A DNA stretch of 64,000 bases from Symsagittifera roscoffensis (GCF_963678635.1 NC_087068.1:18479872-18543871), one strand, 5' to 3'. Shown: positions 9,510 to 21,699, counted from the first letter of the stretch. The notes: generated from the letters alone by a model not told the origin. Numbers and translations: made by a program.

Positions 9510-9660
9510 ATCCTAAATTGAAAAAAATATATATATTTTAATTTTTCTTACATTTAATTTTTCATGTTATTGTATTTTTTACATTTAATTTTTCATGTTT
9601 TTACTGCTCCATAGACCTTAAAAGGCAGTTGGAACATTCAAGGCCTCGCCCTGATGCCAT
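9510..9660 (+). mobile_element. Family A 3' fragment at the duplication breakpoint
   Basis: TTTTTACTGCTCCATAGACC, then AAAAGGCAGTTGGAACATTCAAGG, CCTCGCCCTGATGCCATCAA and TCTTGCTTC. Only the 3' third is present. Its 5' side joins the end of the inverted duplication within GGGGGTATTTTGCAAAAATC, close to the element's own GGGGGATGATTTTTACAAAA. Confidence 0.7.
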
Positions 9661-10134
9661 CAATCTTGCTTCATTTTGAAAATTCAAGCAAAACGAAAGT
9701 TAACATAACATGTTCTCTTTTCTTAAAAGAAAGACGTGGCAAAAGGAGTATGATTTGATGGTGCTACTGTATCGAGGTCTTTTGTTCCTTTCAACCAGAA
9801 CTAAAGCTTTTAAAAGGAATTAAAAAAATTCGGCAACTTTCATCGATGATAAGCAACTTGCAAAGTATTATACGGATTTCGTGTAGCAGCATCGATTTTA
9901 AAGTAATGTAACGAGTACCAAAAATATAAATATGGGTGATTAACTAACACCTTTAACTTGAACTCAAAGAAGATAATACTAAACAATTTAATGTGTTATA
10001 TCAGTGCCTTGAACAGTCATAGTCGGATAGTTTTTGTGGATAATTACACGACTCCGTCAAATCATTCATGATAAACGCGACTGCTGTCAAATAAAGCACG
10101 TAGCAATTCACCCTCGTAAACAGGGCTTAACGTT
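9661..10134. other. Intergenic, no feature seen
   Basis: AT-rich sequence without a recognisable gene or repeat end. Confidence 0.4.
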
Positions 10135-10989
10135 TTAACTAAAGGAAAGAAAAATGTTTTTTGTTGTTTGCATCAAAAAATAGTTTTTGGTTGTAACCTC
10201 ATCGAGGTTTTTGGCTTCATGAGCTGACCATACTCTCAACTCGTTCCCCGTCGTCGATTTGCAGTAACGTCCATTCTTTCGCAATAGAGTTGAAATGTAG
10301 CCATTGTGGATAACCACGTCAACCGATGAGTTGATGGAATGAGCCTCCATAGGACTGAACGAGACCATAGCGACCGATAAGTTCAAAGAAGTCTTCCTAG
10401 GGGAGCTTTGCAGGGTCCCATCAATTGATAACCTCGCGGAAGCTAAAACTGGAGGAGTTGCCAAATCAAAAACATCAGGTTAATCCACAATTCGACTTGA
10501 TTGTATTTGTTCGACTTGTTCCTCGATCTCATTCTAATTGGTTGTGGTGCATGAATTTGTTGAAGGAGTTAGCATGGTTTCACACTTAGGCTGAATTGTC
10601 GCTTCTGACCAAACGGCGAAATTATGTTAGTGTTAGCAGTGATGCGAAACATGACTGGCTGTACAGTTGTAGTCGAACTGATCTGCTTTAACAGTACTGT
10701 AAGGCGCCGTGGATTTATCTGGACTACTGATGATAATTGTTGGGTTTCGATTTCATAAGTTTGTTGTATTTTCATTGTTGCTCGGTGATAGTTGAAGGCT
10801 GGAGGCTCTAAGATAATCTTGTGTCTCCTTAAAAATTTGGAGGCAACTGGATTCTCTTCGGAGGTAACTGGATTCATTTGAAGGACACGCAAACTCTTTA
10901 GAAAGCGCAGCCTTGTGTACAGTCAAACTGCGGTCCAATTGATTGAGCAACCAATCAGCGCAGTTTGCATGAACTCTTTGAGGAAGCAA
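10135..10989 (-). pseudogene. Cluster of unrecognised minus-strand ORFs, possibly a decayed gene
   Basis: Three adjacent or overlapping frames on one strand (10753-10989, 10569-10892, 10135-10464; 78, 107 and 109 codons) in a stretch with less A/T bias than its surroundings. They change frame from one to the next. The translations show no motif I recognise. The middle one contains TTVQPVMFRITANTN and the last HNGYISTLLRKNGRY. Clustering on one strand in a region otherwise poor in ORFs suggests frameshift remnants of a once-coding sequence, either host exon or retroelement. It could also be chance. Confidence 0.25.
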
Positions 10990-11179
10990 TAGAGTCCAAG
11001 AGGCGCTTCAAATACTACTTTGATTATTATTTTTATTTTTTAAATGGTTTCTTCTTAAAGCCGATTGAGCTTCAATTAATAACACGGAAAAATGTCTGCT
11101 ATAATTGAATCCAATTTTCTAAATGGACATGATCACTTTTGTATCATTTTCCTCCGATATTTTTTCCACCCACTTCCCA

Positions 11180-11335
11180 AGAAAGTGACGGATTATTTGC
11201 GCTCGAAGTGATTTTTTTCTTGATATCCTTTGAAAGATATGAAAAACTTGCGCTCGAAACTGAAAATTATATCAAGTTTTAAAAAAAATAGCAATTTGGC
11301 CGACTTTAGATACTTAATTTGCAGCGCTAAAAAAA
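11180..11335 (+). mobile_element. Degenerate family A 5' fragment
   Basis: AAAGTGACGGATTATTTGCG, then CTCGAAGTGATTTTTTTCTT, corresponds to the family's AAAGTAACGGAATATTTGTG and CTCGGGGTGGGTTTTTTTC. It is followed by weaker similarity (CAATTTGGCC). No 3' module in this orientation. Confidence 0.45.
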
Positions 11336-11368
11336 TTTCTGAAGCTAGCTATTGAGCAATGAAACTAA

Positions 11369-11923
11369 ACAAGACTGCTCGTATCAAGGCGAAGCCCTGA
11401 GTGTTCCGTCTGCCTTTTAAGTTCTATGGAGCAGTAATTACATGAAAAACTTAATATTTATTTTTTTTTAATTGAGATTTTTGTAAAAACATCCCCCCAC
11501 ACGCCACATAAAGTACAAAGTGATAGATTTTGCTCCTAAAAACAAAAAAATTATGGCAAATAAGCTTCGACCAAACTGGAACGATTTTTAAAACGACAAA
11601 TAAGCTTCCTTCACTGTTTCAACCAATTCGGAACAATTTCTAAAACTAATTAAATCTCCACTCACGCGTTAATAGCGTGAAATATATCGTGCCTTAACTG
11701 TCCCAAATTGGCCAAAATGGCAATCTTTAAACCCCAATAACTTTACGAAAAACGATCACAGGTGAAATTTATTTTCAAGTTTCAGCTCAGAGCAACAATA
11801 GCTTTCGAATGATAAAGAAAAATTCCGTCAAAAATGGCTAGTTAGAAAGTCGGAATTTGTCTGAAGAAAAAAAACCCACCCCGAGCACAAATATTCCGTT
11901 ACTTTCGTTACAAAAGTCGGAAC
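11369..11923 (-). mobile_element. Family A element
   Basis: Reverse orientation. AACAAGACTGCTCGTATCAA, GGCGAAGCCCTGA and GTTCCGTCTGCC form the 3' module on the left. TCCGTTACTTTCGTTAC, then AAAAGTCGGAACA, is the 5' end on the right. The internal CGCGTTAATAGCGTGAAATA is preserved. About 555 bp, with one internal duplication (two AAGCTTCxxxCAAxxxGGAAC segments) compared with other copies. Confidence 0.8.
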
Positions 11924-12266
11924 AGCAATATTTCTCAGTGGTTTCAGATCTTGAATCGAATCGATTTGCTAAAAATTCACAGATTTTCATTTTTTGCAAG
12001 CTATATCACTTAGAAACATTTTGCTTAGAAACATTTTTTTTAATCGAAAGATTACTGATTTAGTTGGTTACTTTCAGATTGAAAATGATCAGTGCATGCC
12101 AAATTTCAGACAAAACTTCTTCCCTTGATGTTTGAATTCATGTTTGTATTCGAAAAATTTTGTATTTGAATTGTAGAGCATGATTTAGTTAGTGCTATGA
12201 AAATCAACCATTTGTAAGTTTAGAGAAAAGGTAAAAACAAGGATAAAATAGTTTGCCACTCAATAT
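11924..12266. other. AT-rich intergenic, no feature seen
   Basis: No gene, repeat boundary or RNA recognised. Confidence 0.4.
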
Positions 12267-12416
12267 TGAGAAAGAGATAAAGAGAGAAAGAGAGAGGAGA
12301 GAGAGAGGAGAGAGAGAGAGAGAGAGAGAGAAAAAGAGAGGAGAGAGAGAGGAGAGAGAGAGAGAGAGAGAGAGAGGAGAGCGAGAGAGAGAGAGAGAGG
12401 AGAGCGAGAGAGAGAA
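12267..12416. repeat. (GA)n microsatellite
   Basis: About 150 bp of GAGA with GAGGAGA and GAAAAAG interruptions. It makes long Ser/Leu or Arg/Glu ORFs that are not genes. Confidence 0.95.
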
Positions 12417-12810
12417 TGAAAACTCCAATTTGACAAAAAAAAATCAGCATAACAGAACCCTTTTTTTTCTATTGTAAAATAATTCAAGAAATTCTGCCGA
12501 GCCCATGAAAATGAGCTGATAATGGTAAACACAGAATTAGCTTTTAATATTTTAGGGATCTAGATTATAAACGATTTTAGCAGCTTGAACAATTTTACAT
12601 TTGGCCTTATTACATTTTCATATAGTATCAAAAGTTGGCAGCATCCTTGAGCTAGCAAACAGCTCTAACTAATTTATTTTCTGCTGTTTTTTGAAGATAA
12701 GAATTAGAAAGTTGTGTTTTTTAGTTTTTTAGATGAAAAAACCCAGCGGCAACCATTCTCAATGAAAAGTTTATCTTCGTACCCATGTTAATTTGAAATA
12801 TTGTTTTGAT

Positions 12811-12864
12811 ATAGCCTTGCTCGTAATATAGCCTTGCTCGTAATTTAGCCTTGTTCGTAATATA
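12811..12864. repeat. Short tandem repeat, 18 bp unit, about 3 copies
   Basis: ATAGCCTTGCTCGTAATA repeated three times with two substitutions, the last running into ATAACCGGCG. Confidence 0.75.
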
Positions 12865-12866
12865 AC

Positions 12867-13560
12867 CGGCGATGCGATGAATAGCAGAGTTGCCCCTTTT
12901 ACATGTCTGAGTGACTTTTCTTCCGACCAATAAAAGTAGACAAGAACTGCCTCAGGTGGTCTAATTTTTCCTTTATTTATTTCCAAATCAATATCAAATA
13001 TCACAAATAAATTTAAAAATGGTTCAATGATACATATTATATTGAAGCCTTTTCAGCTTCTTGAATCAAAGACATTAAAATTTGTTAAAAGAAATTAAAT
13101 AAATTAGGCCATGATAAACTTCGTTTATTGAAAAAAAAAGTTATTTATTGAAAATTTTTGTAACGCTCCTCTGGCACATTAAATTTGAAAACTTAAAAAC
13201 GAATGAAGCCTTTTTTAAATACGGCATTATATAATTAACTAGAAGTTATCTTAGGTTCCCTATCTACGCCGTGCATAAACTACGGTATAATTTTGAAAAA
13301 TGGTTATTAAAACAACTGTGGTTGAAACTATCTGAGCTACAAGCAAAGCAGTAAGTCAGTTTTGAAATTTTTATGAACGCTAGAAACATTTCCTCACAGG
13401 CGACATAGGACAAGACCTCGTTAGACGGGAAGACATTCGTTCGATGACAAAATCTTGATGACTCTTTCTAAATATTCCAGGGCAGAGCTCTGCGACTATG
13501 TGTGATTTGACATGAGAGCTTCGATGGGCTCAACTTAGAGAAATTGAAATTAAAAAGATT
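12867..13560. other. Intergenic, no feature seen
   Basis: AT-rich; no recognisable gene or element end before the family A copy at 13561. Confidence 0.4.
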
Positions 13561-14050
13561 ACAATACTGCTCGTATCAGTGCGGAGCCCTTAATTTTTCG
13601 AACGTCTTTTAAGGTATATGGAGCAGTAATAACATGAAAAAATTTAATGTAATAAAAAAAAGAATTTTTTTTAAATTTTGAAAATTTTTGTGAAAACCAT
13701 CCCCCCCACACCCCATTTAAAGAACAAAGTGATAAATTTTGCTCCTAGCAACAAATAATTAAGGCAAATAAGCTTCTTTCAACCAATTTGGAACAATTTC
13801 TATTTGGAACTAAAAATATCGCGTGTTAATTGTCCCAAATTGGCTAAAATGGCAATCTTTAAAACCCTATAACTTTACGAAAAGTGATTACAGGTGAAAT
13901 GTTTTTTCAAAAAGATTCTCAGAAAAAAATACCCTCTGGATGATATTGAAAAAATTCTATCAAAAATAGCTAGATAATCAGTCGAAATTTGTCGGAAAAA
14001 AAACACCCGAAGGCAAATATTCCGATACTTTCAATACAAAAGCCGGAACA
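13561..14050 (-). mobile_element. Family A element
   Basis: ACAATACTGCTCGTATCAGT, GCGGAGCCCTTAA and a diverged TTCGAACGTCTTTTAAGG at the left; ATATTCCGATACTTTCAATA and AAAGCCGGAAC at the right. The body retains TATCGCGTGTTAATTGTCCC. The 3' hairpin is degraded. Confidence 0.75.
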
Positions 14051-14399
14051 CTCAGAATCGAGGAAATTTTTGAATGTCTCTAAATATTTAAAAGACTTTA
14101 ACAGCATTTATAGCTTTCAAGACTTTCTAAGATGATTTCCAGATTTTGATCAAAGGTTCGGACTTCAAAGTCTGTTTCCAAAAATTTAAAGTCTATTTCA
14201 ACAATATTTCTGATCAAGCATTTTCGAAAAGATTCAATAACAATATGTTTTGCAAAAGCAGCCGGTTTGCTGCAACAAAAAAAATGTTTCAAATTAATTT
14301 TTTGAAGGAAAATTTGACAAACTACTTAAATTAAAACACGTTTTTGCTTATGTGCTTAAATGGGTATTGTTTTCAGCACAGATATAGCTAGTTGCTCTG

Positions 14400-15260
14400 G
14401 TTTCTGCAGCTGCGTAACTGCAAGCGGGTTCCGCAAATTCTAAGTGGAATCTGCAATTTTGTGAGTGGAATCTGCAAATGTGAGCGGGTTTCGCAATTTT
14501 TAAGCAAACTCCGCAACTTTGTTTACTAAACTGAACTAAGCCAGTTCATTTTTGCACATGAGCAATTAAAATTTAGAGCTAGAATTTTAATCTAGCAAAT
14601 GCAAAATTTATGAGGGAAAGATTTAATCATTGTCAGTAAAATCCGCGAAAAAATCTTAATTCATTGTTCAACTACATTCGTAGATGTACCCCTTAAACAT
14701 TTAGGATAAAAATCCTAGCAAGCTGTTCTGGGATCATTATTTGGGAAACACAAGTCAAATACCAAATAAACAAAAAGTTTTTCAGCAATAGCAAGTTTTG
14801 GTTGTGACATGGGAAAAGTTATGTGAATAAAACTCTATTTTTGATCTATTTTTCAGTTTTTGAGAATGGAGATCTGTTTATTCTTTCCGTGTTCATATTT
14901 TAAGTTTTTGAGATTTAGCTGGTGCATTTTAGTTGAGTTTGCTGTTGTCAAAAAGTGAGATTATTGGCAGGGACTGATTTTGAAACGACTTGGGTTTAAT
15001 TGTTGCCAGTAAATGAGATTGAATTGTTGGTAGTAATCAAGATTAATCTGCTAGCAGTAAAAGAGATTGAAATGTTGGAAGGTCACGCTGCTGGTGACTC
15101 ACAAAACAACAGATATTATTTTAGAAAGTTATCTTCACTATTGGATTGCGCTAACAAAATGCGGATTCCGCTTACAATCTGCGGACTCTGCTTAGAGTTG
15201 GAGATTCCGATACGGCGTAAATTTTGTTGCGGATTCAGCAAAATCTGCCATTTTTTCTGC
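14400..15260. repeat. Possible inverted-repeat element with TGCGGATTCCGC motifs
   Basis: The left side (14410-14520) repeats GCAAGCGGGTTCCGCAAATT-like units of about 29 bp (AAGTGGAATCTGCAATTTTG, GAGTGGAATCTGCAAATG). The right side (15155-15255) has the reverse complement sense (ATGCGGATTCCGCTTACAAT, CTGCGGACTCTGCTTAGAG). Between them, 15000-15075 holds three 24 bp repeats around GCAGTAAAAGAGATTGAA. A degenerate long-TIR element fits. Boundaries are approximate and no target duplication was identified. Confidence 0.4.
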
Positions 15261-15261
15261 A

Positions 15262-15720
15262 AATTTGAGCAATACAGTGCTTTAACTATTTTTGGTGGAA
15301 TCAAAAACAGCAGAAAAGATCAGAGGAAAACTGCAATGCCACAGATTTCGCATTTTAATTGTTTCTGGCCTGTTTTGAAGTAACGCCTACAATTCACAAA
15401 GATCACAGTTTTCCCTCTTAAAGTAATCTTTCTAATTTTTTCTGATATTCTGAGATAGTTTTTCTAAAAAATTGTTTAATTTCAATCACAAAAAAATAAA
15501 ACTGAGAAACTTTACGTTTAATTGCCTTTATGTTTCACCTGTCTCAAATATATTGAGATTCTAGATAAACATAAGTTTGAGTCTTCGATTCTAATTTAAT
15601 TTTTCAGTTTTTGAGCTTCACTGATAGAAAAAAGCAAGTTTTGTGTCTTAACACCATCTGTTTCCACTCTAATAACTTTTGGACTTGATTAGTTTGTTCA
15701 ACGCCTTAGTACAAAGCGAT
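15262..15720. other. Intergenic, no feature seen
   Basis: AT-rich sequence, nothing recognised. Confidence 0.4.
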
Positions 15721-16203
15721 TGTTCCGACTATTTTCGAAGAATATTTGTGTTTGGGGTGGTTATTTTTTACCGGATAATTTTAACGGCTTTTTACCTTGG
15801 AGTTTTTGACGGAACTCTATAAATATCAATCATACAATTGTTTTGAGTTCAAATTAAACAAAGTATTGCACATGTGAATCATTTTCGTAAAGTTACGCAG
15901 GTTTAAAGATTTATGGAGGTTTAAATAATTGACCAAATGGGACAATTAACTACATGTTTCTTGCTCTTAACGCGTAAGCGGAGATTTCATCCGTTTTAGA
16001 AATTGCGCCAAATTGAATTGAGTCATGCTATTAAGTGTATTTAATTTTTTCGCTTTAGGCGGAATATATCATTTTGTACTATACTTAGCGTGTAGGCTAA
16101 TGATTTTGAAAAAAATCTCAAGAAAAATTTATTTTTTTTTCTTCATTTTTTGACGGTCAAAACATTCAAGGTTTCGCCCCGATACAATCAGCCTTGTTTT
16201 TTT
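15721..16203 (+). mobile_element. Family A element
   Basis: TGTTCCGACTATTTTCGAAG and TTGTGTTTGGGGTGG at the start; CGCGTAAGCGGAGATTT in the middle; GACGGTCAAAACATTCAAGG, TTTCGCCCCGATACAATCAG and CCTTGTT at the end. The hairpin stem is eroded. Confidence 0.75.
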
Positions 16204-16206
16204 TTA

Positions 16207-16606
16207 AATCCGACTCTCAACAAAAACAAGAAACATGCATGATCGGGGTGGTTTTTTTATTGAGATGAATTTTAGATAACTCTAGTCCCTCGATGATCAA
16301 CCTCATAATATGCATAGGCCCAGCCGGGTGTGAACGCCACTATAACAACGTGCCAAGGTTCTGTCTTAACTGCTCGTTTTAAAATATACACGCATGGCAA
16401 TTTTTTCCGCACTACAAAATCGTCTCAAACAAAATTGAGGCTAATTGTTTTTATTAATTCCACACACGACTCAAATTGTAACACTTAAGTTTTAAAATTA
16501 TCAACTCATATTTCTGCCAAAACTTAATTTATCAAAAACTATTCGGGACCAATCAAAAGGTAGTCGCAACATTTAGATCGATATACTGATACGAGGAGTC
16601 TTGTTT
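16207..16606 (+). mobile_element. Family F chimeric element, copy 1 (A-like ends, tRNA-like inside)
   Basis: Family A-like 5' end (ATCCGACTCTC, then GATCGGGGTGGTTTTTTTA) and 3' end (GTAGTCGCAACATTTAGATC, then GATACGAGGAGTCTTGTT). Between them is a segment with tRNA-like features on the minus strand (about 16265-16380): TTATAGTGGCG as box A and GGTTGATCATC as a weak box B. It is followed toward the 3' end by AACTGCTCGTTTTAAAA. The same arrangement occurs at 30781 and 61836. It lies directly after the family A copy at 15721. Confidence 0.45.
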
Positions 16607-17819
16607 AGTTCTACTTTTAATTTAATTATTCTGAATAGATCTGCAGACGCGCTTTTTTAGCCAAGAGATCTTTTTCAGTCCAGTTGCAGTCGTTAAAGCA
16701 AATTGGATAGATTTTAATAATCTGAAAACAGAGGCTATTGCACTCTTGAAAACGTTCAGTTGCGCGTTTTACTTAACAAACTCTTGTGAAAAAAAAAGAC
16801 CACGAGAGGTGCTCGACTTTCCGAGTTGATTCAAGTGTAACAACGAGGGCTCTACTTTGCTTACTTATTTTACTTGCGATTTCATCTTAAAAACATTTCA
16901 AACTCTTTTGAAACACTTCAAACTCTTTTGATCCTTTTTTTGTGTGACAAAAGGTATATCTTAATCGGTTCGTTTAATTTTGTTTACTAAATTGCTCAAA
17001 GTTAGACTGAAACTCAAAAAAATCAAACTGGGACAACTTTTTAGGGACAATTTTTCTGATAAACTTAAGACTCCACGAACCTTTAAAAAAGTTTTTAGTC
17101 TGATATATAACTCAGCCATGTCTATAATTATTTGTGATGTTTAATTTTGCAAAACAAATAAAAGAAAAAAATCTAAAACACCCCCGATGACGCAGTGGTG
17201 GGAAAAAAGCCTTGTAATTAACAAAATAGGAAAGAAGTATGCAATACACGATAAAAAAACCGCTTTAGGCCTTGCTATCTGAAAACTGAAATTGATTTTG
17301 TCAAAACAGAATGGCATTGAAAGCCAAAAAAGAAAGCCGCTTTAGGCTTCTAATCAATTTGATTTACAGCATATATATAGTTTATTTAGGAGAGTAAAAT
17401 TATACAGACAGGTAAACAATAAACCGCATGTACAAATCAAACCCACCAAGGATCATGCAAAAAGCTATGCAGCTTATCGAGGCATGACCCAGCAAAATCA
17501 ATGCCACAAACGAAAGATGCTGCCGAACACCAACGAATACCAGAATCTTATATATTAAATAGATGACATGTTTTCCGCATTAGGCCTTATGTTTAAGGGG
17601 ATTTCGAGCGCAACGTTTAAGACTGCGTTGATTAGAATGTCTAAGATTCATTCGCAGGATATTCTTAAATCTGGAATATTCAAGAATTGTTTTCGAAAAA
17701 ATGTGCGAAACTCTGTAAACAAAATGAACTTGATTCAACTTTGAGGCTAGAAAATATCTGCCCACTTTTTCTCAAAAATTTTTGCGTTCACATATTCATT
17801 TTAGTCTGAAACGAATAAA
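16607..17819. other. Intergenic, no feature seen
   Basis: AT-rich with a few small ORFs of no recognisable content. GCTTTAGGC recurs at about 17262, 17340 and (as GCATTAGGC) 17577, without a clear period. Confidence 0.4.
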
Positions 17820-19650
17820 CTAAGCAGCAACCTCCATGCTTAGAGAAACTAATTTTTTGAAGAACAGATTCGGTCTATGAAGTATTTTAAAATCTTTCCA
17901 AGTTTCATAGCTTGAATAGCTTGCCTAAAAAAATTTGAACTTTTCACGCACCAATTCGGTCTATGAAAAATTTTGTTTTGTTTCACAGATTGAATAGCTC
18001 GCATAAGTAAATTTTAATTTTTTCTTGATTTGATTCGGTCTATGAAATAACCTGAAAAATTTCAAAGTTTAATATCTTGGATAGCTTGCTTACAAAAACT
18101 TAGATTTTTTCCGAAACGTTTTGTTCAATGAAGTAACTTGAAATATTTCAAACTTCATAGGTTGAGTAGCTTGCTGAGAATATTTAAATTTTTTGCGAAC
18201 CGATTCAACTATAAAACAACTGAATTGTTTTATAGCTTGAATAGCTCCCTGGACAAACCCTTAAACGTTTCATGGACCGATTCAAATTCTTACCACTTGG
18301 ACGGCTTCAATGGAAAATTTTACATTTTGCCATCCGTTTGCTTTTTGAAATAACTTGAGTTATCATAGCTTGAAATGCTTGCTTGAAAAAACTCCTACTT
18401 TTGCGAATTGTTTCAAGTTTTCGCAAACCAATTCGTTCTAAGCAACTTTCAATTTCTCTTGTTCTAAAACTTGAATAACTCACGTGAGAAAACATGAATT
18501 GTTTGCGAGCCGATTTGGTCTATGAAATAATTTGAATGGTTACGTATGTTCATTTCTTGAACGGCTTCCTTACAAAAATTTTTGACTTTTTTTTGTCGTT
18601 CGAATCTTTTCTTCCGATAACTTGAAAAAATTTGAAGTTTCATATTTTATTTACTAATTTTTTGCAAAGTGAGCGCTTTAAAATAACTTAAAATCATTTG
18701 AATAGCTTGCTTTGAAAAGTGTGAACCCATTGGGTCTATGAAATGTTTAAAACTATATCAAATTTTCATCGCTTGAAATGAATGGGTACAAGAGAAGTTT
18801 TTTTGTCATTCGCTTCCCTTCTTGAAGTAACTTGAAATATATCGAAGTTTCATAGCTTCACTCGAAATTTTTTTGCGAACCAAGTTGGATTAGGAAACAA
18901 CCTAAATTGTTCTATAGTTTTTACAGTTTACTGCAGAATTTTTTTTCTTACATTTCTGTTCGCTCTTTAATTTATTTTCTCGAAAAAATTTTGTTTTTGG
19001 CATCTGATTTGCTTGGTTTCAAAGTTTGCTAGCTAAGAGTATCAACCAGCCGAATAGCATGAGTGTTTTATAAAATTTATGTAATGCAAATTTCATAGAT
19101 GTGACATAACTTTTCGGCTGCCTTAACTAATCCGCGCATTACTGATTGATTTGTACTTCAGCTGGTTTATTTACTCGGAAAATAACTTAAAGTTTTTCAT
19201 ATTTTCATATTTTCATTACTTGAATAGCTTGCGAGAGAGAAACTAAGTTTTCGGGAACTGATTTGCTCTTTAAAGCAACCTGAAGTATTTCAAATTTTCA
19301 TAGCTTGAATACTTTGCTTTGAAAAATTTTCAATTTTTGAGAACCGATTGGATCTATGAATTAGCCTTAGATAATTCAAACTTTCACCGCTTGAATGGCT
19401 TCAATGCAAAACAGTTATTTTTTTGCCATCCGATTTGCTTCTTGACATAAACTCAATTTTTCCAAGGGCCATAGCTTGAATGGCTTGCCTTGAAAAATTT
19501 CATCTTTTCGCGAACCTATTCGGTCTAAAAAAAATTTTCAAACCGATATGCAACAAGATTTTACTCAAAATTCTCATATGTTTCATAGCTTGACTAGCTG
19601 GATCAGCACAAAAACTAACTTTTTGCGATTCGATAGACTATTGAAGACGG
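17820..19650. repeat. Degenerate tandem array, unit about 84 bp, about 20 units
   Basis: The phrases ATTCGGTCTATGAAATAACT and TTTCATAGCTTGAATAGCTT recur in alternation throughout. Successive 'cggtctatga' positions are 17871, 17957, 18036 and 18122, then about 18206 and 18286, giving a spacing of 79-86 bp. Units also share GAAAAATTTxxATTTTTTGCGAACC. Divergence between units is high, so this is an old satellite-like block rather than a recent expansion. No ORF spans units in a consistent frame. Confidence 0.85.
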
Positions 19651-21699
19651 ACTGGCTAGTTGGTGTTTAAACAAACAGCTGATGATGCGACAGCGAAGAA
19701 GTTTGTACTCGTTATGAGAAAACTTGAAAAAAAATTTTGTGAAAAACACATTTGAAAAATTTGACGAAAATGTTCCTCTCTTACAATTTTCCCATAGAAA
19801 AATATTTAACTTACAACTTACTTGTAAATAAAAATCCGTAGCTCGTAAAATTCTTAGGGCCTAAATTTATTAGAAAAAGTAGTTGAAAAATTCTTATAAA
19901 AGTGTTCTTAAATAGCAATTTTTGGTCAACCCTGGCAGGTTCGGCAAAAATCTGCGGGCAAAAACAGTTAAATAGTGCGGTACCGATTGCAGTAGTTATT
20001 ACATTATGCGGGCTTTTATGCAGAAAAATCAAAATTCTGCTGAAAATTTTGCCAAAAATCAGCAAATATTGGTGCTTTGACAAATCTAGCACCACAATCT
20101 AGCCCGCCGATTTTTATTTAATTTTAATTTGAAGTTTTCTCTGGGTGTTTTAGCTTTTTAAGCGTCGGTTTTTCCATGCGACATCAAAAATTGCGGAGAC
20201 AGCGCGCTTAAAGCAGAATACGCTTAAATTATAACTAAATTTTCGGAAATTTCTTTATTTGGTCAGTTTGCTTGACTTATGCCGAATTACTGTGGGATTG
20301 TGGGATTGTGCGATTTCAAATTTGAGACCTGTTATGCGGTAATTATGCGGGACACAGATTTGTGCCATGCCTGAACGCCGGCACGATAATTACGCACAAA
20401 TGCGGGAATTTTCTATAAGATAGTTCAATCATGAACAGAATGTGACGACGCATGTTTTCTTTTTTTTTTAAATGGTTATCTCCTTGGACTGATTCATATG
20501 CATAGTTCTACCGTGGTCTAATTCAATTTCCCCGCATATGCAATCTGCCCGGAGGAATTTTTCCTTGTGCTTTTAGTCTTCCCCTTATATATCTAAGCGA
20601 CCGATGGTGCCTATTATGATGAATCTATTTTTATCCATACCCATATTTTATAAAGCTATAGGTAGAAATAAGAAAAGGAACAGGAAACACGTTTATTTCA
20701 GGATATGCTCGCTAGAGAAGGCATTTTCACTACATTGACAATTTCTCGGGAGACGCAATTTCAATCAATTTACTTTTTGTTTATTTTAGTGACTATTATT
20801 TTTCGCTTCAGATAAAACGGTCTTTTAAATTTGAAACAATAATGCTCTTAAGAAGGTTTTTGACTACGGTTGAAGAAGCAGCATAGAATTAACATTTCAA
20901 TAAGTTTTTCCTAAGTGTGAACAAATACAGTCAGAATAAGAAACGAGGTGTTATTTTTCACGTTTTTTGTTGACGTTGGGCGGATGTCAGTTTTGTTCGC
21001 ACTTGTTTGTAGAGAACTACTCAAAATTGATCTTCACAGTGTTTAAAAGGTTCAAAATGAATGAAGAAGTAACTAACAGCAGAGCACCAACATGAAAACA
21101 GTCATGAAAGCAAATCAATGTCAGCGAGGTTCAGCACTTGTCAAACGTGGTAGTAAAGCTCCCTTTGATGTTGTATTATTAGTTGGTATATCGTGATGTG
21201 AAATACATTGCCAATTAGCTAGAGCCTTCGTCAGTTTAAGATGAAAACTAAGTTAGCAAAATAATTATTATATTGCACTACAATTCAGGAAAAAAGGAAA
21301 ATGCGTCACAAATAGACAATTTGTCCGCGGGCTGTTGATGCTAAACCATGTTTCCAGTTTTATTACAAATATCGCCAAATCTATACAATTGAAGGGGTTA
21401 GATTTACTGAAGTTTAAAACAAGGGTCAAATATTGAGGGAAAATATAAATTTAAAATGTATTTAAATTTTAGAAAACAAAATGATAAATTGAAAATTATA
21501 TTCCTGCATCATAGCGTGTAGCTTTTCCCGAATGCGCTCTTTCAATAACTCTTCTATGTGGTGCAATTATTCTGCAGCAAGTTCAGGTTGAGGCAAATAT
21601 AAAAATTGAGAATTTTCAAAAGATAAAATAAAATTGCATGATCAATTTAAGAAAGTTGAATACTTCAATTTTCAGGTTAAAAACAAATTTACTGGCTAT
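19651..21699. other. Intergenic, downstream of the Gbeta gene
   Basis: No convincing gene. 19920-20410 has several GCGGG-containing words (ATCTGCGGGCAAAAA, ATTATGCGGGCTTTT, ATTATGCGGGACACA) that may mark a decayed repeat. TTTATT occurs near 20690 and 20780, giving possible minus-strand AATAAA signals, but these are far from the Gbeta stop codon. Confidence 0.4.

Noticed and set aside
12204..12532. Ser/Leu- and Arg/Glu-rich ORFs
   Set aside because: Products of the (GA)n microsatellite.
19902..20102. Overlapping ORFs on both strands with GCGGG-rich words
   Set aside because: Short, without start context or motif; more like a decayed repeat than a gene.
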